Below, piece after piece: positions 60,458-64,000 of a DNA stretch of 64,000 nt. A model generated the notes under the pieces. The model had not been told where the DNA came from, did not search any database, and saw nothing but the letters and a program-made list of their open reading frames with translations. Source of the stretch: Cloeon dipterum (taxonomy: Eukaryota > Arthropoda > Insecta > Ephemeroptera > Baetidae); contig NC_088789.1 in assembly GCF_949628265.1 (NCBI RefSeq), positions 8,486,886-8,550,885 on the forward strand, written 5' to 3'. A program made the position numbers and the translations under genes. The first letter of the stretch is position 1. Every line of letters begins with the position of its first letter.

Positions 60458-63400
60458 CTGGGGGAAATCGTAAATTCCAGTTTAAAATCTTTGGGGATTA
60501 TATGTATTCAATTTACTGGTTTCATTATCTAAACTTTTGATGCAATAAATCAATCATTAAAAATGTGAAACACAAATCAGTGAAATTCTACACAACAAAC
60601 TGAAAAAAGCTAATGCTGCGTCAGCCATCGACCACAAAGTCGAAAAAGCAAAAAGTGCTGGAGGGTCGTAAAGCCCAATGAAACTTAATTTTTAAAAGTT
60701 ATTTAGCCATAACATGCCGGCAAAGAATCTCAGCCGGCACCAGACAATAATTGCGCTTGAGCCGTTGAACCAGCTGCCACTTCAATATTGCGCAGCTGAG
60801 ACCTCAAGTTCATTGATATTTTTCATAGCAGAAGTATTGAATATTGTTAATTATATGATATAATTAATAATAATAATTAGACCTAGTATTTTTAGGTTTA
60901 ACATTGGTCTACACTAGATCACACCTCGGCCAAATTTAATCAAGATCTGAATATCCATGCCAAGAGTGGTGCGAGTCTACGATTTTATAGTGCCTTTTTT
61001 GTGTATCTTACTAAAATTGCTCCTAAAATAAGAATTTTTCCAAGGCCTGTCGATTTATTTTATGACTCTAATAAAAAGCAGTTGAAAGATGCAGTGTTAT
61101 TTTGTCACGATTTTCAGTGAGCATTTCATCAACGAAACAAACTCTTTCTACGATTATAAATTTTAAAACACAATGTAGGAAAGCAGTTTTATTAATCTAT
61201 CAATTTTCCCGTTTGATTATAATTTCAGGTTTAACACAAGAATGGTTTAGAATAAACATGCGTGTTAATGTTAGTAAAAGGTTTAGAAAGTGAAACCTTT
61301 GGTTAGTACGCCTAGCGAGAAGAGAGTTAGAAGGGGATTCCCTCGGTCGGCAAGAGCAGCCTGTGAGGAATGTCCTGCGCGAGGAAGGGCGAGTGTCTGA
61401 TCCCAAACGAGTGGGCGGGGGCAGACGACGAGGCGAACGTGACCTGCTTGGTTAGTACAGTGACCTAGAGAGAGCACGTGTTAATTTTCAGGGTGGCAGC
61501 TACCTTTTCCGGAGAGTAGACGCCGGGTCCGGGGATCTGAGTCGAGTCGGTGATGACCGCGTGGCGCGAAGAGATCGAGTAGCACGGTGACTTGTTGGCC
61601 TTGTACTGCTCGACGTTGGCCTCATTGTAGGTGCCGGGGCCGGGAACCTTGACCCGCTCGTCCACCGGGTCCTTCGTGCGGCCGGAAATGGTGAACGATG
61701 GCGCCTGACGAACGTTTCCTTCCTTCGACGTGCCCAAAACCGGAGGCATGTTGTAGACGTTTGGTGCTGTGAACGACAAAAAACACGATTTAAAACAATA
61801 ATTTCATCCAGATATCATTTGATACTTTGGCAAAAAATCTTTGGCACATTAATTTTTACTTTAATATGTCAGCCTAAAAAACATAAATTTCTTACATTAA
61901 AAGATCGGATATAATATATCTAATTAATATGCCAATGTTAAATTAGAGAAACAATTGTCCTATACGGTGTTGTAACTTTCACTAATTGTAAGGAGATTTG
62001 TTTAAATTTAGAATTTTAATATATGACTTAAATTATTGTCAGGGGAGTTCATCAGCCAACTCACTAATTGCTTTATTTAGCGAAATAGTGAGAGCGAAGG
62101 AGTGCGATGTTAGGCTGAAGGAGCGCGAACAAAGAGAGGCAACGGCAACCAACGAAAATTTGTATTTGACTTAGCATTATTTTTACCTTGTACTTACTTT
62201 GATTTTTTTAATTTTCAGTATCTGTATAACTTGAACTTGAACGAAGGATAGATTAATTTTTTATTCTTTGAAATAATTTATCTCTTCAGCTTCCAAGTTT
62301 ACCATTGCTAAATGGCTTCTATTTTAATGTGAGTTAAAAATGTTTAAATTTAAAATTAGAACATAAAACCAATTATTAGTATATAGCAATTTATAAAGTC
62401 TGTTTTCAAGAAAAGTGGATTTTGCAAACCCCGTTATTTGATTAGTAGGTGAGACCCGGCCAATGGCAACAGATCTAAAGGTACCTGGGGTGTCACTGGG
62501 TTTATCCACCTGCGTTTTCAGACCGAACGTATACTTGGGTGTAGAGTCGAGAGCATCCACACTCTTTTCGGGTTCGTAAGTGCCGGGTGCTACAATTTCA
62601 AACGTTCTCGTGCAAAGAGTTCATTCACTCTGCGTGCATGATACTGACCTGGTGTGTTGCTGGGCTTTTCCAGATTCGGTTTCAGGCCAAACGTGTACTT
62701 AGGAGTGTCCTTCAGAGCATCTACGCTCTTTTCAGGGCTGTAAGCTCCCGGAGCTTTTGAAAAGTTGTACTCTCTGTGAGTGCGATTGTGCTACGGAACC
62801 GTGCTGTTCCTTACCTGGATAGTTGCTGGGCTTTTCTGGTTTCGACTTCAGGCCGAAGGTGTACTTGGGAGTGTCGGTGAGCGCATCAACAGACTTCTCA
62901 GGACTGTAGGCGCCTGGCGCCGGGTTGTTGTTAGGCTTGGCCCCCTGCGTTTTTAGACCGAACGTGTATTTCGGCGTGGAGTCGTAAACCTCGTCCACTT
63001 TCTCGGGGCTATACGTTCCAGGGGCTTTTGGGGGGTAAGTGAGAAGAAAAATTAACGAACAAATAAATCAAAAAGCCGTAATTAAATTACCAGGGGTATC
63101 GCTCTTGATTTTGTTCTCAGGTTTCAAGCCGAAAGTGTATCTAGGCGTGTCTGTGAGAGCGTCCATGTTCTTTTCGGGGGAATAAGTGCCAGGGGCTTTT
63201 TAAAATAGAGAACGAAATTAAAATTAAAATAAAAAGCTTGTTTCCAACTGTGAGTACCAGGAATGTTGTTGGGTTTATTCAGGTCAGGCCTCAATCCAAA
63301 CGTGTATCTAGGCGTGTCTGTAAGGGCATCAATGTTCTTTTCAGGAGAATATGTGCCAGGAGCTTTTAACAAAGGGGAAAAACGGAACATAAATACAAAA

Positions 63401-64000
63401 GAAAAGTGTTTTTGATTAGGCGGTGTACCAGGATAATTGTTGGGTTTGTTCAGATCGGGCTTTAATCCAAAGGTGTACTTGGGAGTGCTGTCCATAGCGT
63501 CAATGCTCTTCTCAGGGCTGTAAGCGCAAGGGGCTGGGAAAATGATTTTGCGTCAGTTTGATTTAAATACCAAAACAAATTAGATTCCATACCAGGTATG
63601 TTATTGGGTTTGTCGAGATTGGGCTTGAGACCAAACGAGTATTTGGGAGTGTCCGTGAGTGCGTCTACATTTTTCTCAGGGCTATATGTCCCGGGAGCTA
63701 AACAAAATCACGTTCGCAGATGGAAGTTTAAAAAAATGAAGAAAATGATACCAGGGGTTGTGCTCGGTTTCTCCAACTGCGGCTTGAGACCAAATGTGTA
63801 TCTAGGAGTATCTGTGAGAGAGTCCATGTTCTTTTCAGGACTGTAAGCTCCAGGGGCTTGGGTGATATTTACAAAATTAATTTTACAATAAAAAAATCAT
63901 ATGATTTGAATACCAGGCGTGTTGCTGGGTTTATCTGGATGGGGCTTGAGGCCAAAGGAATACTTGGGAGTATCTTTTAGTGCATCCATATTTTTCTCAG
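60188..64000 (-). CDS. STPG/ODF3-type (SHIPPO repeat) axonemal protein, partial
   Basis: Sperm-tail protein built from Pro-Gly-Pro/Ala-Pro-Gly-x-Tyr repeats; relatives such as ODF3/CIMAP line the lumen of axonemal microtubules. The 5' end is beyond the right edge. Exons in the window: 64000-63914 (cut), 63856-63752, 63697-63593, 63533-63429, 63362-63258, 63195-63091, 63024-62815, 62753-62649, 62589-62485, 61766-61504, then alternative last exons 61464-61327 or 60457-60188. Each repeat exon encodes 35 residues of the form APGxYSPEK, then DALTDTPKYTFGLKP and KPxNxPG. The 61766 exon carries the more standard PGPGTYN and PGPGVYSPEK. Both last exons contain a SFGI[R/K]HSP motif, as at the C-terminus of ODF3. 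One repeat has APC in place of APG (exon 63533-63429). Confidence 0.85.
61327..61464 (-). CDS. STPG-repeat gene, alternative last exon 1
   Basis: Acceptor at 61465-61466 in phase 0 after the 61766-61504 exon. Encodes 45 residues with 'HSFGIRHSPFLAQDI' and a TAA at 61327-61329. Paralogous to the exon at 60457-60188. Confidence 0.7.
   Translation of the reverse strand, partial: VTVLTKQVTFASSSAPAHSFGIRHSPFLAQDIPHRLLLPTEGIPF
62485..64000 (-). repeat. Tandem array of symmetric 105-nt exons
   Basis: Seven complete 105-nt exons, one exactly doubled 210-nt exon and one cut by the edge. All start and end in phase 1, so any one can be gained, lost or skipped without changing the frame. Introns between them are short (about 50-65 nt, up to about 85) and less alike than the exons. 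Confidence 0.9.

Noticed and set aside
1-64000. Virus-like or retroelement coding sequence, CRISPR arrays
   Set aside because: No reverse transcriptase, integrase, capsid or envelope motifs, no long terminal repeats, and no regularly spaced short repeats apart from the coding STPG array.

Overview
The window is a gene-dense, AT-rich stretch of an arthropod nuclear genome, most likely an insect. The evidence is spliceosomal introns with GT-AG or GC-AG ends throughout, two painless-type TRPA channels, the arthropod ionotropic receptor Ir21a, two CYP9-like P450s, an ecdysteroid-kinase-like (EcKL) gene and RtGEF. The order cannot be read from the sequence. I rebuilt genes by joining exons wherever splice sites and codon phase agreed, so most multi-exon models close in frame.

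Layout, left to right. 1-3600: a Q-rich last exon, a weak candidate exon and one copy of a dispersed repeat. 3635-6802 (+): painless-like TRPA channel 1. 8428-11878 (-): two tandem RING-less genes with two divergent BIR domains each. 12755-17894 (-): RtGEF (Pix), with SH3, DH and PH domains, a GIT-binding segment, a C-terminal coiled coil and an alternative C-terminal exon. About 18045-18235 (-): a small unidentified gene. 18732-20151 (-): HPF1. 21039-24355 (+): CCT2. 24617-26841 (-) and 28011-30063 (+): a head-to-head pair of CYP9-like P450s. 30257-30794 (-): POP5. 32534-35378 (-): painless-like TRPA channel 2. 36494-36625: relic of an EcKL exon. 38120-39927 (-): intact EcKL gene. 42350-45752 (-): coiled-coil protein resembling BFR1. 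48374-54418 (+): ZnT2/3/8-like zinc transporter, with two more repeat copies in intron 1. 54720-59310 (-): Ir21a. 60188-64000 (-): an STPG/ODF3-type sperm axoneme protein made from a tandem array of 105-nt exons, running off the right edge.

There is no operon logic here. The functional threads are sensory (two TRPA channels and Ir21a, all linked in flies to temperature or noxious stimuli), detoxification (P450 pair, EcKL) and housekeeping (CCT2, POP5, HPF1). The most unusual structures are the symmetric-exon STPG array with one exactly doubled exon and two homologous alternative last exons, the tandem double-BIR genes with altered zinc-ligand spacing, two frame-required GC-AG introns, a 1.5-kb open exon inside RtGEF with a C4 zinc-ribbon-like motif, and a three-copy unclassified dispersed repeat. 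I saw no retrovirus, Polinton or other virus-like element, no CRISPR array and no convincing tRNA or rRNA gene.
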